DNA from: Betaproteobacteria bacterium
GTDB lineage: Bacteria; Pseudomonadota; Gammaproteobacteria; Burkholderiales; Burkholderiaceae_D
Direction: 5' to 3'
DNA: 64,000 bases
NCBI GenBank assembly: GCA_025356395.1
Contig: JANXTA010000031.1
Coordinates: 1-64,000 of the forward strand
Shown here: one piece after another, positions 22,559 through 31,976 of the stretch
Layout of the letters: the number at the start of each line of letters is the position of its first letter
Position numbering within the stretch: the first letter of the stretch is position 1
The notes under the pieces: model-generated
Database searches by the model: none
What the model was told of the DNA's origin: nothing
Seen by the model: only the letters and a program-made list of their open reading frames with translations
Translations under genes and position numbers: made by a program

Positions 22559-22645
22559 GCCTGCGTCCCACACGGCCGCGCCTCGTCAGCCCCCGTCAAA
22601 TCGCTTAATATTGTGGTTTGTTCGTCGAAAGAACTCGTAACCCGC

Positions 22646-23893
22646 ATGAACCCGACACCTCTTGCCCTGAAAGCTGCTCCGGCCACGACATCCCACGTGA
22701 TGAACACGTACGCGAACCTGCCCGTGTACCTGGCGCGCGGCGAGGGCGTTTGGTTGTGGGACGAAGACGGCCGCAAGTATCTCGACGGCCTCGCGGGCAT
22801 CGCCGTCAACACGCTCGGCCACAACCACCCGCGTCTCGTGGCCGCGATCGCCGACCAGGCCTCGAAGCTGATCCACACATCCAACGTCTACAAGGTGCGC
22901 CTGCAGGAGACGCTGGCCGACAAGCTCGCCGCGTTGTCGGGCATGGACAAGGTGTTCTTCTGCAATTCCGGCCTCGAGGCCAATGAAGCGGCGCTGAAGA
23001 TCGCGCGCAAGTACGGTCACGACCGGGGCATCTCGAACCCCGAGATCATCGTCTACGACAACGCGTTCCACGGCCGCTCCATCGCCACGCTGTCGGCGAC
23101 CGGCAACGCCAAGGTCCATAAGGGCTTCGAGCCGCTGGTCCAAGGCTTCGTACGCGTTCCCCTCAACGACCTGGCCGCGGTCGAGAAGGTCGCGATCGAG
23201 AACCCCAACGTCGTCGCGGTGTTCCTCGAGGCCATCCAGGGCGAAGGCGGCATCGCACCGGCGCGGGTCGAGTACCTCAAGGCGCTTCGCGCGCTCTGCG
23301 ACGCGCGCGGCTGGCTGCTGATGATCGACGAAGTCCAGTGCGGCATCGGCCGCACGGGAAAGTGGTTCGCCCACCAGTGGGCCGGCATCCTGCCCGACGT
23401 GATGCCGCTGGCCAAGGGACTCGCCGGCGGCGTGCCCATCGGCGCGGTCGTCGCGCGCGGCGCCGCAGCCAGCGTGTTCGGACCGGGCAATCACGGGACC
23501 ACGTTCGGCGGCAACCCCCTGGCCTGCCGCGCGGCCCTTGAGACGATCGCCGTGATCGAGGACGACGGTCTGCTCGCGAACGCCGAGCAGACCGGCCAGG
23601 CGATGCGCGCGGTGTTCTCCCGCGAGCTCTCGTCGGTGGCGGGCATCCTCGACATTCGGGGCCGCGGCCTGATGCTCGGCATCGAACTCGCCTGTCCCTG
23701 CGCCGAGATCCCGAAGCGCGCGCTGGCGTACTCGAAGGAATACGGCCTGCTCATCAACGTCACCCAGGATCGCGTGGTGCGTCTGCTGCCCTCGCTCGTG
23801 ATGAACGTCGAGGAAGCCACATTGCTGGCCGACGGTGTCGTCACGATCGTCCGAGATTTCCTGTCCCAGCAGGCCGAGCCCAAAGCGGCCTAG
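22646..23893 (+). CDS. argD: Acetylornithine transaminase
   Basis: A 415-residue class III PLP aminotransferase of arginine synthesis (N-acetylglutamate semialdehyde to N-acetylornithine; often also succinyldiaminopimelate in lysine synthesis). PLP region FCNSGLEANEAALKIAR, IDEVQCGIGRTG, and the Schiff-base Lys in LAKGLAGGVPIGA are present. ATG 22646 is preferred; 22613 (GTG) and 22700 are other in-frame starts. Followed by argF after a 94-base gap with a 20-bp palindrome. Confidence 0.95.
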   Translation: MNPTPLALKAAPATTSHVMNTYANLPVYLARGEGVWLWDEDGRKYLDGLAGIAVNTLGHNHPRLVAAIADQASKLIHTSNVYKVRLQETLADKLAALSGMDKVFFCNSGLEANEAALKIARKYGHDRGISNPEIIVYDNAFHGRSIATLSATGNAKVHKGFEPLVQGFVRVPLNDLAAVEKVAIENPNVVAVFLEAIQGEGGIAPARVEYLKALRALCDARGWLLMIDEVQCGIGRTGKWFAHQWAGILPDVMPLAKGLAGGVPIGAVVARGAAASVFGPGNHGTTFGGNPLACRAALETIAVIEDDGLLANAEQTGQAMRAVFSRELSSVAGILDIRGRGLMLGIELACPCAEIPKRALAYSKEYGLLINVTQDRVVRLLPSLVMNVEEATLLADGVVTIVRDFLSQQAEPKAA

Positions 23894-23912
23894 TACGCCC
23901 GAGTCGGGGCGC

Positions 23913-23932
23913 CGGTGGGAGATCTCCCACCG
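23913..23932. repeat. 20-bp perfect palindrome between argD and argF
   Basis: CGGTGGGAGATCTCCCACCG is fully self-complementary with no loop bases. It does not resemble an ArgR box and has no T tract. It may be an mRNA hairpin shielding argD or an operator. Confidence 0.5.
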
Positions 23933-23987
23933 CCGTCCGGCGGCCTGAAGTGGTCGAATCAGGCGTTTCATGTTGAGCTTCCAAATC

Positions 23988-24908
23988 ATGACGATTCGCC
24001 ATTACCTGCAGTTCAACGATCTGTCTTGTGAGGACTACGCGCACCTCTTCGGGCGCATGCAGCGGATCAAGGACAAGTTCAAGCGCTATGTCGCCTATCA
24101 ACCGCTGGTCGACCGCACGCTGGCGATGGTCTTCGAAAAGGCCTCGACGCGGACGCGCGTGTCGTTCGAGGCCGGCATGTACCAGATGGGCGGATCGGTC
24201 ATCAACCTCACTACCGGCGACTCGCAGCTGGGGCGCGCAGAACCAATCGAGGATACGGCACGCGTCATCAGCCGCATGGTCGACCTCGTCATGATCCGCA
24301 CCTTCGAGCAGACCCGCATCGAGACCTTCGCCGCCAACTCGCGCGTGCCGGTGATCAACGGGCTGACCAACGAATACCACCCGTGCCAGATCCTGGCCGA
24401 CATCTTCACGTACATCGAGCAGCGCGGCAGCATCGAAGGCGCCACCGTCGCGTGGATCGGTGACTCGAACAACGTCTGCAACACCTGGCTGCAGGCGGCC
24501 GAGACGCTCAACTTCACGGTGCACGTGTCCACGCCACCGGGCTACGAGGTCGAGCCCGAGCGGGCCGGCCTGGTCGACGCGCAGCACTATCGCGAGTTCG
24601 CCAACCCGATGGCGGCGTGTCGTGGCGCGGACCTGGTGACGACCGATGTCTGGACCAGCATGGGCTTCGAGGCCGAAAACGAATCGCGGCAGAAGGACTT
24701 CGCCGCCTGGCGCGTCTCCGATCGCCTGATGGCAGCCGCCAAGCCGACCGCCCTCTTCATGCATTGCCTGCCCGCGCATCGCGGCGAAGAGGTCGACGCC
24801 TCGGTGATCGACGGTCCGCAGAGTGTCGTGTGGGACGAGGCCGAGAATCGCCTGCACGCTCAGAAGGCCCTGATGGAATTCCTGGTCCTCGGGCGCATCC
24901 ATGACTGA
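23988..24908 (+). CDS. argF: Ornithine carbamoyltransferase
   Basis: A 306-residue enzyme converting ornithine and carbamoyl phosphate to citrulline. Carbamoyl-phosphate motif STRTRVSFE, HPCQ in EYHPCQILAD, and the ornithine-site HCLPAHRGEE are intact. ATG at 23988 (MTIRHYLQF) gives the standard length; 23970 would add six residues. It lies between argD and the TPR-GGDEF gene, 30 bases from the latter. Confidence 0.97.
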   Translation: MTIRHYLQFNDLSCEDYAHLFGRMQRIKDKFKRYVAYQPLVDRTLAMVFEKASTRTRVSFEAGMYQMGGSVINLTTGDSQLGRAEPIEDTARVISRMVDLVMIRTFEQTRIETFAANSRVPVINGLTNEYHPCQILADIFTYIEQRGSIEGATVAWIGDSNNVCNTWLQAAETLNFTVHVSTPPGYEVEPERAGLVDAQHYREFANPMAACRGADLVTTDVWTSMGFEAENESRQKDFAAWRVSDRLMAAAKPTALFMHCLPAHRGEEVDASVIDGPQSVVWDEAENRLHAQKALMEFLVLGRIHD

Positions 24909-24938
24909 TCGCCTCTTCGTCCCGGTGCCAACGCGCGC

Positions 24939-26738
24939 ATGAGTGCTGCCTATCCTCCATCGACGGAACGCCTGCTCGACGCGACGCTCGAGGCGGCGTG
25001 GCTCAACCACCCGTGCTCGCCGATCGACGCGGCTGCGATGGCCGAGAACTACCTCGTCATGCATCGCACGGCGCCGACCAACGACCTGGTCTTCGCGAAC
25101 CTGATCGCCGCCAGCAGTTGCGTCCGCATCGCCGATACGGCGCGGGCGCGCCTCCATCTCGCCAAGGCGCGTGCCGTGCTGTCGCAGTCCATGGCGCGCA
25201 GCCCCGCCTTCCAACGCCTGTTGCAGATCGTCCACGGCGTGCACGCCGCGTTGCACTGGGTCGAACGCGATCTGGTCGCGTCGATGGTCTCGTTCGAGCG
25301 GGCCCTGGCGCAGCCCGATGCCCTCGAGCCGTCCGACGAGCACTACATCCGCCTGTGGCGGGCCATCACGCTGCTCGGCCTCGGTAAGCCGGAGCTTGCG
25401 TTCCGCGACCTGCTGATCGGCCTCGAATTCTTCCGTTTCCACTATCCCCCGGCGCATGCGCTGATGGCGTTCAACGTCGGGGCGACCCTGCTCCAAGCGG
25501 GCGACTGGGATGGCGCCGAGAGCTGTATCCGGATGGCGCTCAACGAGAGCGGCCGCATCGGCATGCCCGGCTTCGAGGCGATGTGTCGCTCGAACCTCGC
25601 GTACTGCCTGATCAACACCGGCCGGGTCGAGGAAGCGACGATCGAGGTCAACACGGCCCTCCATCAGAACCGCGAGGAGCTGCTGCTGTTCAGGCCGGGC
25701 GACGTGATGACCACGGTGGCCGAGAACCTGATCGAGACCGGGCATCTGAAGGAAGCGACCGACTACGTCTTCGACGCGCTCGACGCCGCCATCGGCCGCG
25801 AGTACACGATGGGCGTCGGCACCGCCAAATGGAACCAGGGGCGCATCGCCGCCGCACAGGGCAAGGTCACCGAAGCCGTTGGCGCGTGGCGCGTGGCGCT
25901 GTGGAACCTGCGCCGCCACCCGCACCTGACGCAGTTCTGGAAGACCGCGATGGCGGTCTCGACGTTGTACGCGCAGCACGGTGACTATCGTCGCGCGTAC
26001 CGCTGGCATCAACGCTTCCACGCCTCGCACCGCCGCTGGCAGGACACCACCCGCGACGTCCGCCTCGCCTATTCGCAAGCCATGCTGCAGATGGAAGCCA
26101 TCCGTCGCGAGCGCGATGCCGCCGAGGCCGAACGCATCCGCCTGCTGCAGGCCAAGACCGAGCTCGAGGCCGTCAACACGGAGCTGCAGACGCGCTTCAC
26201 CGAGATCGAGGCGATCCACGACGAGCTGCGCGAGCAGGCGTCGCGCGATCCGCTGACCGGTTTGCTGAACCGCCGCAACCTGTTGCCGACCTTGAACGCG
26301 ATGCTCGAGAAGAGCGCGATCGGCAAGCAGCACGTGATCGTCGCGATGCTCGACCTCGACCGCTTCAAGCAGTTTAACGACAAGCACGGCCACGTCGCCG
26401 GCGACCAGATCCTGGCCGCGGCCGGGCATCTGCTGCGCGACTTCTTCCGGGACGAGGACCGGGCGTTCCGCTACGGCGGCGACGAGTTCTGCATCTTCCT
26501 GCCGCGCACCAACCGCATCGTCGGCCAGGCCCGCCTCGAAGCCTTCGCGGACGGCCTCAACGATTTGCTGCCGCGCTCACCCGACGGCTCGCCGTCCGGG
26601 GTCGCGGTGTCGTTCGGCGTCGCCTGCTTCCCGGAGGACACGATGCAGGGCGGCGAGCTGCTGGCCATCGCCGACGCCGCGCTCTACAAGGCCAAGCGAC
26701 GACGCAAGGAGCTGGCGGCGAACAGCAACGCGCGATGA
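24939..26738 (+). CDS. TPR-repeat diguanylate cyclase (GGDEF domain)
   Basis: A 599-residue cytoplasmic protein with no membrane helix. The first 375 or so residues are helical TPR-like repeats, followed by a coiled coil (about 375-430, [18 protein letters not shown]) and a C-terminal GGDEF domain. The active site is GGDEF at 513-517, preceded by an intact product-inhibition I-site RDED at 504-507, so it should make cyclic di-GMP and be feedback inhibited. The TPR part probably senses a protein partner. It sits 30 bases after argF and 133 before argG, an unusual place for a signalling enzyme. Confidence 0.92.
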   Translation: MSAAYPPSTERLLDATLEAAWLNHPCSPIDAAAMAENYLVMHRTAPTNDLVFANLIAASSCVRIADTARARLHLAKARAVLSQSMARSPAFQRLLQIVHGVHAALHWVERDLVASMVSFERALAQPDALEPSDEHYIRLWRAITLLGLGKPELAFRDLLIGLEFFRFHYPPAHALMAFNVGATLLQAGDWDGAESCIRMALNESGRIGMPGFEAMCRSNLAYCLINTGRVEEATIEVNTALHQNREELLLFRPGDVMTTVAENLIETGHLKEATDYVFDALDAAIGREYTMGVGTAKWNQGRIAAAQGKVTEAVGAWRVALWNLRRHPHLTQFWKTAMAVSTLYAQHGDYRRAYRWHQRFHASHRRWQDTTRDVRLAYSQAMLQMEAIRRERDAAEAERIRLLQAKTELEAVNTELQTRFTEIEAIHDELREQASRDPLTGLLNRRNLLPTLNAMLEKSAIGKQHVIVAMLDLDRFKQFNDKHGHVAGDQILAAAGHLLRDFFRDEDRAFRYGGDEFCIFLPRTNRIVGQARLEAFADGLNDLLPRSPDGSPSGVAVSFGVACFPEDTMQGGELLAIADAALYKAKRRRKELAANSNAR

Positions 26739-26871
26739 AGCAGCAGCGCAGCGCTCGTCTATACTCCGCGCCCGACGCAGTACCCGCCTGATCCCGCGCT
26801 GCTCCCATGCAGGCGGTGACCTGAAACCCAAGATCGGCATCACGCCGCTTCGCATGGCCCGAGCGAACACC

Positions 26872-28098
26872 ATGAGCGACATCAGCAAAGTCGTCCTCGC
26901 CTATTCCGGCGGCCTCGACACGTCTGTCATCCTGAAATGGCTGCAGGACAACTACCAGGCCGAAGTGATCACGTTCACGGCCGACATCGGCCAGGGCGAG
27001 GAACTCGAACCCGCGCGCAGCAAGGCCATCAACGCGGGCATCAAGGCTGCGAACATCTACATCGACGACCTGCGCGAAGAGTTCGTCCGCGACTTCGTGT
27101 TCCCGATGTTCCGCGCCAACGCCATCTACGAAGGCGAGTACCTGCTCGGTACGTCGATCGCGAGGCCGCTGATCGCAAAGCGCCAGATCGAGATCGCCCG
27201 TATGACCGGTGCCGAGGCGGTGTCGCACGGCGCCACCGGCAAGGGCAACGACCAAGTGCGCTTCGAGCTCGGCTACTACGCGCTCGAGCCGGGCATCAAG
27301 GTGATCGCGCCGTGGCGCGAGTGGGATCTGCTGTCGCGCGAGAAGCTGCTGGCCTATGCCGAAGCCGCGGGTATTCCGATCGAGATGAAGCACAAGGCCG
27401 GCGGCGCGCCTTACTCGATGGACGCCAACCTGCTGCACATCAGCTTCGAGGGCCGGCACCTCGAAGACCCGAAGGCCGAGGCCGAGGAGTCGATGTGGCG
27501 CTGGACCGTGTCGCCCGAGGCGGCACCGGACACACCGCAATACATCGACATCGAGTTCACCACCGGCGACATCACCGCGATCGACGGCACCGCGATGACA
27601 CCGGCCGAGGTGCTGACGAAGCTCAATGAGCTCGGTGGCAAGCACGGCATCGGTCGCCTCGACCTGGTCGAGAACCGCTACGTCGGCATGAAGTCGCGCG
27701 GCTGCTACGAGACGCCGGGCGGCACGATCCTAATGAAGGCGCATCGCGGCATCGAGTCGATCACGCTCGATCGCGAGGTCGCGCATCTGAAGGACGACCT
27801 GATGCCGCGTTACGCGAGCCTGATCTACAACGGTTACTGGTGGAGCCCGGAGCGGCGCGCGCTGCAGGTGCTGATCGATCACACGCAGAAGAACGTCAAC
27901 GGTTTCGTGCGGCTCAAGCTCTACAAAGGCAGCGTCAGCGTCGTCGCGCGCGACTCGAAGGACACGCTGTTCGACCAGAACATCGCGACCTTCGACGACG
28001 ACGGCGGTGCGTACAACCAGGCCGACGCGGGTGGCTTCATCAAGCTCAACGCACTGCGGATGCGGATCGCGGAGACTGCGAAACGCAAACGCGGTTGA
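26872..28098 (+). CDS. argG: Argininosuccinate synthase
   Basis: A 408-residue ATP-pyrophosphatase joining citrulline and aspartate. P-loop [14 protein letters not shown] near the start, [13 protein letters not shown] and SPEAAPDTP are family features. ATG 26872 ([14 protein letters not shown]) is preferred over 26854. A TATACT hexamer at 26760-26765, in the gap after the GGDEF gene, is a possible own -10. With argD and argF it completes citrulline-to-argininosuccinate steps in one place; argH is not in the window. Confidence 0.97.
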   Translation: MSDISKVVLAYSGGLDTSVILKWLQDNYQAEVITFTADIGQGEELEPARSKAINAGIKAANIYIDDLREEFVRDFVFPMFRANAIYEGEYLLGTSIARPLIAKRQIEIARMTGAEAVSHGATGKGNDQVRFELGYYALEPGIKVIAPWREWDLLSREKLLAYAEAAGIPIEMKHKAGGAPYSMDANLLHISFEGRHLEDPKAEAEESMWRWTVSPEAAPDTPQYIDIEFTTGDITAIDGTAMTPAEVLTKLNELGGKHGIGRLDLVENRYVGMKSRGCYETPGGTILMKAHRGIESITLDREVAHLKDDLMPRYASLIYNGYWWSPERRALQVLIDHTQKNVNGFVRLKLYKGSVSVVARDSKDTLFDQNIATFDDDGGAYNQADAGGFIKLNALRMRIAETAKRKRG

Positions 28099-28141
28099 AC
28101 GGTCGGGGGCCGCTCGATCGACCCCATCGAAGGAGTCCACG

Positions 28142-28654
28142 ATGCGTACTGCTTTGACACGTAGCGCCGTTCTCGCGACCACGCTGCTGACGATGGCTTC
28201 GACCGCCCAGGCCCAGTCCTTCAATGCCAAGCCTGGCACGTGGCAGATGACCACCTCCATGTCGGGCGCGACGATCCCGCCCGACGTGCTGGCGAAGATG
28301 CCATCCGAGCGTCGCGCGATGATCGAGAAGAAGATGGACGAGGGCAACACGCCGCAAAGCCGCAAGTCCTGCGTCAGGAAGGAGGACCTCGACCAGGATC
28401 ACTTCATGCAGAGCCAGGACGCGAACTGCACGGTGAAAACCGTGTCGCGCTCGGCGACCAGGCTGGTCATGGCGACGACCTGCACCGGGGAACGCCCGTC
28501 GACCGGAACGATGACCTTCGAGGCGAAGACGCCCGAGAGCATGATCGGCAGCATCGACCAGACCCGCAGCAACGGCAGCGCCTTCCACATCGGCATCGCC
28601 GGCAAGTGGCTCGGTGCGAGTTGCGACGGCATCCTGTCGATGCCCACGAAGTAA
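28142..28654 (+). CDS. DUF3617 domain-containing exported protein
   Basis: A 170-residue protein with a Sec signal peptide (cleavage after AQA near residue 24) and a DUF3617 domain: the FNAKPGTWQMTTSMSG start, a RKSCVRKEDL Cys and a second Cys in DANCTVK, then the ETTCTGE-like TTCTGERP segment. Periplasmic; function unknown. Ribosome site GAAGGAG lies 5 bases before the ATG. It follows argG by 43 bases and is convergent with murB only 4 bases away. Confidence 0.88.
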   Translation: MRTALTRSAVLATTLLTMASTAQAQSFNAKPGTWQMTTSMSGATIPPDVLAKMPSERRAMIEKKMDEGNTPQSRKSCVRKEDLDQDHFMQSQDANCTVKTVSRSATRLVMATTCTGERPSTGTMTFEAKTPESMIGSIDQTRSNGSAFHIGIAGKWLGASCDGILSMPTK

Positions 28655-28658
28655 TCCT

Positions 28659-29693
28659 TCAGACGATCAGCGGTTCGGGTTCGAGGTTCACGCCGAAGCG
28701 TCCAGCGACGCTTTTGCGGATCGTGTCGGCGAGCGCGAGCATTTCGGCGCCCGTCGCTCCGCCGCGATTGACGAGCACCAGCGCATGTCGTTCGTGGACG
28801 GCCGCACGGCCACTGGAGCCGACGAGGCTCCGGCCGCGCCAGCCGCAGCGATCGATCAGCCATCCCGCCGCCAGCTTGAAGCGGCCATCGGCCTGCGGAT
28901 GGGCGACCAGTCCGGGCGCCTGTTCACGCAACGTCGCGCAGGTCTTCGCATCGACCAACGGATTCTTGAAGAAGCTGCCCGCGTTGCCGACGACGGCCGG
29001 GTCCGGCAGCTTCTCGCGGCGGATGGTCGTCACGAGGTCGGCGATCTGGTCCGCGCTCGGCGTGACGATCGCGTTACGCGCGAGGCGTTCGACCAGGTCG
29101 GCGTAGGTCAAGCGCGGCTCCCAGCGCAAGGGCAGCCGAAAGACCACGCGCGTGATGATCGCGCGGTCGCGCAACCCGTTCTTGAAGATGCTGTCGCGGT
29201 AGCCGAATGCGCAAGCCTCGGCATCCATACGCAGCGACGCGCCCGACACCGCATCGAGGGCATCGAGCCAGGCGAAGCGCTCGGCGAGTTCGAGGCCGTA
29301 GGCACCGATGTTCTGGACCGGCGCCGCGCCGACCGATCCCGGGATCAGCGCGAGGTTCTCCAGCCCCGGCCAGCCGGCACGCAGGCTGGTCCGCACGAAT
29401 CCGTCCCACGACTCGCCCGCCGCGACGGCGATCAGTCGATCGTGGCCCTCGTCGCCGAGGTCCTCGTGGCCTTTCGTCGCGAGATGAACGACCAGCCCGT
29501 CGAAGTCCTTCGTGAAGAGGACGTTGCTGCCGCCGCCGACGATCAGGCGCCGACCGTCGCGCCATTCGGGCAGCTCGCACAATGCCCGCAGCGCGTCGAC
29601 CGATTCGACACGGGCGAAGCGCTTCGCCCGCGCGGCGATGCCGAAGGTGTTGTACGGCGTGAGCAGCACATCGCTCTGGATGTTCGAAGGCAT
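28659..29693 (-). CDS. murB: UDP-N-acetylenolpyruvoylglucosamine reductase
   Basis: A 344-residue FAD enzyme that reduces UDP-GlcNAc-enolpyruvate to UDP-MurNAc with NADPH in peptidoglycan synthesis. FAD-site [26 protein letters not shown], catalytic Ser in [10 protein letters not shown] and the terminal Glu region (EPEP) are intact. It has the longer type I layout of E. coli. Divergent from the YajQ gene with mirror-image -10 hexamers between them. Confidence 0.96.
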   Translation of the reverse strand: MPSNIQSDVLLTPYNTFGIAARAKRFARVESVDALRALCELPEWRDGRRLIVGGGSNVLFTKDFDGLVVHLATKGHEDLGDEGHDRLIAVAAGESWDGFVRTSLRAGWPGLENLALIPGSVGAAPVQNIGAYGLELAERFAWLDALDAVSGASLRMDAEACAFGYRDSIFKNGLRDRAIITRVVFRLPLRWEPRLTYADLVERLARNAIVTPSADQIADLVTTIRREKLPDPAVVGNAGSFFKNPLVDAKTCATLREQAPGLVAHPQADGRFKLAAGWLIDRCGWRGRSLVGSSGRAAVHERHALVLVNRGGATGAEMLALADTIRKSVAGRFGVNLEPEPLIV

Positions 29694-29722
29694 GGACGCC
29701 GGGGAGGTCCGCAGAGCGGCGC

Positions 29723-29748
29723 AGTATAGCGATGCCCTCGTCTATACT
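29723..29748. promoter_or_regulatory. Mirror-image divergent -10 elements for murB and yajQ
   Basis: AGTATAG at 29723-29729 and CTATACT at 29742-29748 form a perfect 7-bp inverted repeat around 12 bases. Each arm contains TATACT on one strand: starts near 29716 (murB) and 29755 (yajQ) would give leaders of about 23 and 28 bases. The two promoters overlap and should interfere. Confidence 0.5.
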
Positions 29749-29782
29749 TTTCGTTCCTCGTGATCTTGCCTCCGGAATCCGC

Positions 29783-30268
29783 ATGCCCTCGTTCGATGTC
29801 GTCTCTGAAGCCAACCTGGTCGAGGTCCGCAACGCGATCGACCAGACCAACAAGGAGGTCGGCACGCGTTTCGACTTCAAGGGGTCCGATGCGCGCGTCG
29901 AGCAAAAGGAGCGCGACCTGACGCTCTTCGCCGACTCCGAGTTCCAGCTCAGCCAGGTCCGCGACATCGTCAACACGAAGATGACCAAGCGCGGCGTCGA
30001 TGTGCGTTTCCTCGATGTCGGCAAGGTCGAGAAGATCGGCGGCGACAAGGTCAAGCAGGTCGTCAAGGTCAAGAACGGCATCGAGTCCGAGGCAGCGAAG
30101 AAGATCGTCAAGGCGATCAAGGAATCGAAGATGAAGGTGCAGGCCAGCATCCAGGGCGACGCGGTGCGCATCACCGGCGCCAAGCGCGACGACCTGCAGT
30201 CGGCGATCGCGTTGCTGAAGACGTCGATTACCGACATGCCGCTCGACTTCAACAACTTCCGCGACTGA
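29783..30268 (+). CDS. YajQ family cyclic di-GMP-binding protein
   Basis: A 161-residue cytoplasmic protein of the YajQ family ([26 protein letters not shown] start, [27 protein letters not shown]-like core). Relatives in Xanthomonas and Pseudomonas bind cyclic di-GMP and act with transcription factors; nucleotide and tRNA binding have also been reported for the family. ATG 29783 gives the standard start. The TPR-GGDEF protein 3 kb away is a possible source of the ligand, but this is only proximity. Confidence 0.94.
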   Translation: MPSFDVVSEANLVEVRNAIDQTNKEVGTRFDFKGSDARVEQKERDLTLFADSEFQLSQVRDIVNTKMTKRGVDVRFLDVGKVEKIGGDKVKQVVKVKNGIESEAAKKIVKAIKESKMKVQASIQGDAVRITGAKRDDLQSAIALLKTSITDMPLDFNNFRD

Positions 30269-30275
30269 ACGTCCC

Positions 30276-30914
30276 ATGCGCTTCGCCGGGCAGTCGATTG
30301 TCGCGGCATGCGTGCTGGCCGCAGCGTGCGATGCGTCCGCCGCGAAGATCGACGTGGTCGGCGTCTTCCCCGGCAAGGCGGTGGTCTCGGTCGACGGCGG
30401 CGGGCCACGCAGCGTCAGCGTCGGCGACACCGTCGCCGGGTTCAAGCTCGTGGCGGTGAACGGCGACGGCGCGACCTTCCTGGTCGATGGCCGCCGCCAG
30501 ACGGTCGCTATGGGCTCCTACGTCGCGGGCAACAGCGAGCACGGCCGCGCCACGGCGTTCCTCGGCGCCGACAGCAGCGGTCACTACATCGCCCAGGGCG
30601 CCGTCAACGGTTCAGCCACGCGCTTCCTCGTCGACACCGGCGCGACCATGGTGGTGATCTCGGTGAGCGAGGCCGAGCGTTTGCGGCTGCCCTACAGGCT
30701 GGGTGCTCAGTCCAACGCCAACACGGCCAACGGCCGCGTGTCGTATCGGATGGTGAAGCTCGATCGGGTGAAGATCGGCGACGTCGAACTCACCAACGTC
30801 GAGGCCGGTGTGCTCGACGGCTACGACGGACCGAACCTGCTCGGCATGAGTTTCCTGTCACGTACCGAGGTCAGTCGGGACGGTCAGAGCATGGTGCTGA
30901 CCAGGCGGTTCTAG
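30276..30914 (+). CDS. Retropepsin-like aspartic protease, TIGR02281 type
   Basis: A 212-residue exported protein. A signal peptide (about 1-22, ending ASA) is followed by a 70-residue N-terminal region and a clan AA retropepsin-like domain with catalytic FLVDTGATMVVIS. A single domain is present, so activity would need a dimer. The NLLGMSFLSR segment near the C-terminus is the usual second signature. Substrate is unknown. It starts 7 bases after yajQ and so is probably co-transcribed, and ends at a bidirectional terminator. Confidence 0.9.
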   Translation: MRFAGQSIVAACVLAAACDASAAKIDVVGVFPGKAVVSVDGGGPRSVSVGDTVAGFKLVAVNGDGATFLVDGRRQTVAMGSYVAGNSEHGRATAFLGADSSGHYIAQGAVNGSATRFLVDTGATMVVISVSEAERLRLPYRLGAQSNANTANGRVSYRMVKLDRVKIGDVELTNVEAGVLDGYDGPNLLGMSFLSRTEVSRDGQSMVLTRRF

Positions 30915-30934
30915 CGTCGAACGCGGATCGAGCA

Positions 30935-30967
30935 AAGAAAAAGCCCCGCAGACTTCACGGGGCTTTT
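30935..30967. terminator. Bidirectional intrinsic terminator, protease / folE2
   Basis: A-rich tract, stem AGCCCCG / CGGGGCT with a 9-base loop, T4. It separates convergent genes. Confidence 0.8.
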
Positions 30968-30985
30968 AACGACCACTAAAAGTGG

Positions 30986-31816
30986 TCAGAGCTTCGCATT
31001 CGGTGCCGCCCTTTCGATGCGCGCGTACGCGCTGTGGTTGTGGATCGATTCGAAGTTCTCGACCTCGACCACGTAGCGGCCGATACGCGGCTCGTCGTTC
31101 AGGCGCTGCACCACGTCGCGGATCAGGTCCTCGACGAATTTGGGGTTGTCGTACGCGCGCTCGGTGACGTACTTCTCGTCGGGGCGCTTCAACAAACCGT
31201 AGACCTCGCAGGACGCCTCTTCCTCGGCGATGCGCACGAGTTCCTCGACCGCGATGTCCTGGTCCTCGCCGAGACCGGCTTCGATCGTGACGTGCGAGCG
31301 CTGGTTGTGCGCGCCATAGTCGGAGATCTGCTTCGAGCACGGGCACAGGCTGGTCACCGGCACGACGACCGTCAGCGACACGTCGGTATTGCCCTGCGCG
31401 ATGCGACCGGTCAGTGTGACGTCGATATCGAGCAGGCTCTCGACGCCCGACACCGGCGCGACCTTCGTGATGAAGAATGGAAACTTCACGTCGATGCGTC
31501 CAGCGTCAGCCGCGAGCTTACCGATCATCGTCGACAGCAACGTGCGGAAGGCCGCGAGGTCGAGCACGCCGTTGCGCTCTTCAAGCAGCGCGACGAAACG
31601 CGACATGTGCGTGCCTTTGACCGACTCGGGCAGATGCACGTCCATGTTCCACGTGCCGACGCTGTGCTGCGTCGCGCCCTGGACATTGCGCACCGTCAGC
31701 GGATGGCGCACGCCCTTGATGCCGACACGCTGGATGGCGAGATGACGTTGATCGGGTGAACCCTGGACATCAGGCAGATCGAACACGATGGACTTGATCG
31801 GATCGGGAGCATTCAT
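30986..31816 (-). CDS. folE2: GTP cyclohydrolase FolE2 (type IB)
   Basis: A 276-residue tunnelling-fold enzyme converting GTP to 7,8-dihydroneopterin triphosphate for folate and related pathways. The catalytic Cys region reads [20 protein letters not shown] with Cys158 and Cys160. Type IB enzymes work with metals other than zinc and replace FolE under zinc limitation in some bacteria; whether FolE is also present cannot be seen. ATG at 31816 (MNAPDPIKS) gives the right length. It lies 160 bases downstream of dxs on the same strand. Confidence 0.96.
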   Translation of the reverse strand: MNAPDPIKSIVFDLPDVQGSPDQRHLAIQRVGIKGVRHPLTVRNVQGATQHSVGTWNMDVHLPESVKGTHMSRFVALLEERNGVLDLAAFRTLLSTMIGKLAADAGRIDVKFPFFITKVAPVSGVESLLDIDVTLTGRIAQGNTDVSLTVVVPVTSLCPCSKQISDYGAHNQRSHVTIEAGLGEDQDIAVEELVRIAEEEASCEVYGLLKRPDEKYVTERAYDNPKFVEDLIRDVVQRLNDEPRIGRYVVEVENFESIHNHSAYARIERAAPNAKL

Positions 31817-31976
31817 GATGATGACCCGTGCGCGCACGGGTGATGGGTAGGTGGAATCGAACGGGCGGGTGGAGCGGGATTCGAGACGCCTGCGAGAACC
31901 GGCGAATGACCAGTTGCAGGATGGCGAGGCAGTGTACGTGCGGCCAGATTCTTGCACGCTTGCAACGAAATTTCTT

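Noticed and set aside
23841-26429. 862-residue open frame on the minus strand
   Set aside because: It is the antisense shadow of argF and the GGDEF gene; composition is Arg/His/Asp-rich with no domain, as expected in GC-rich DNA.
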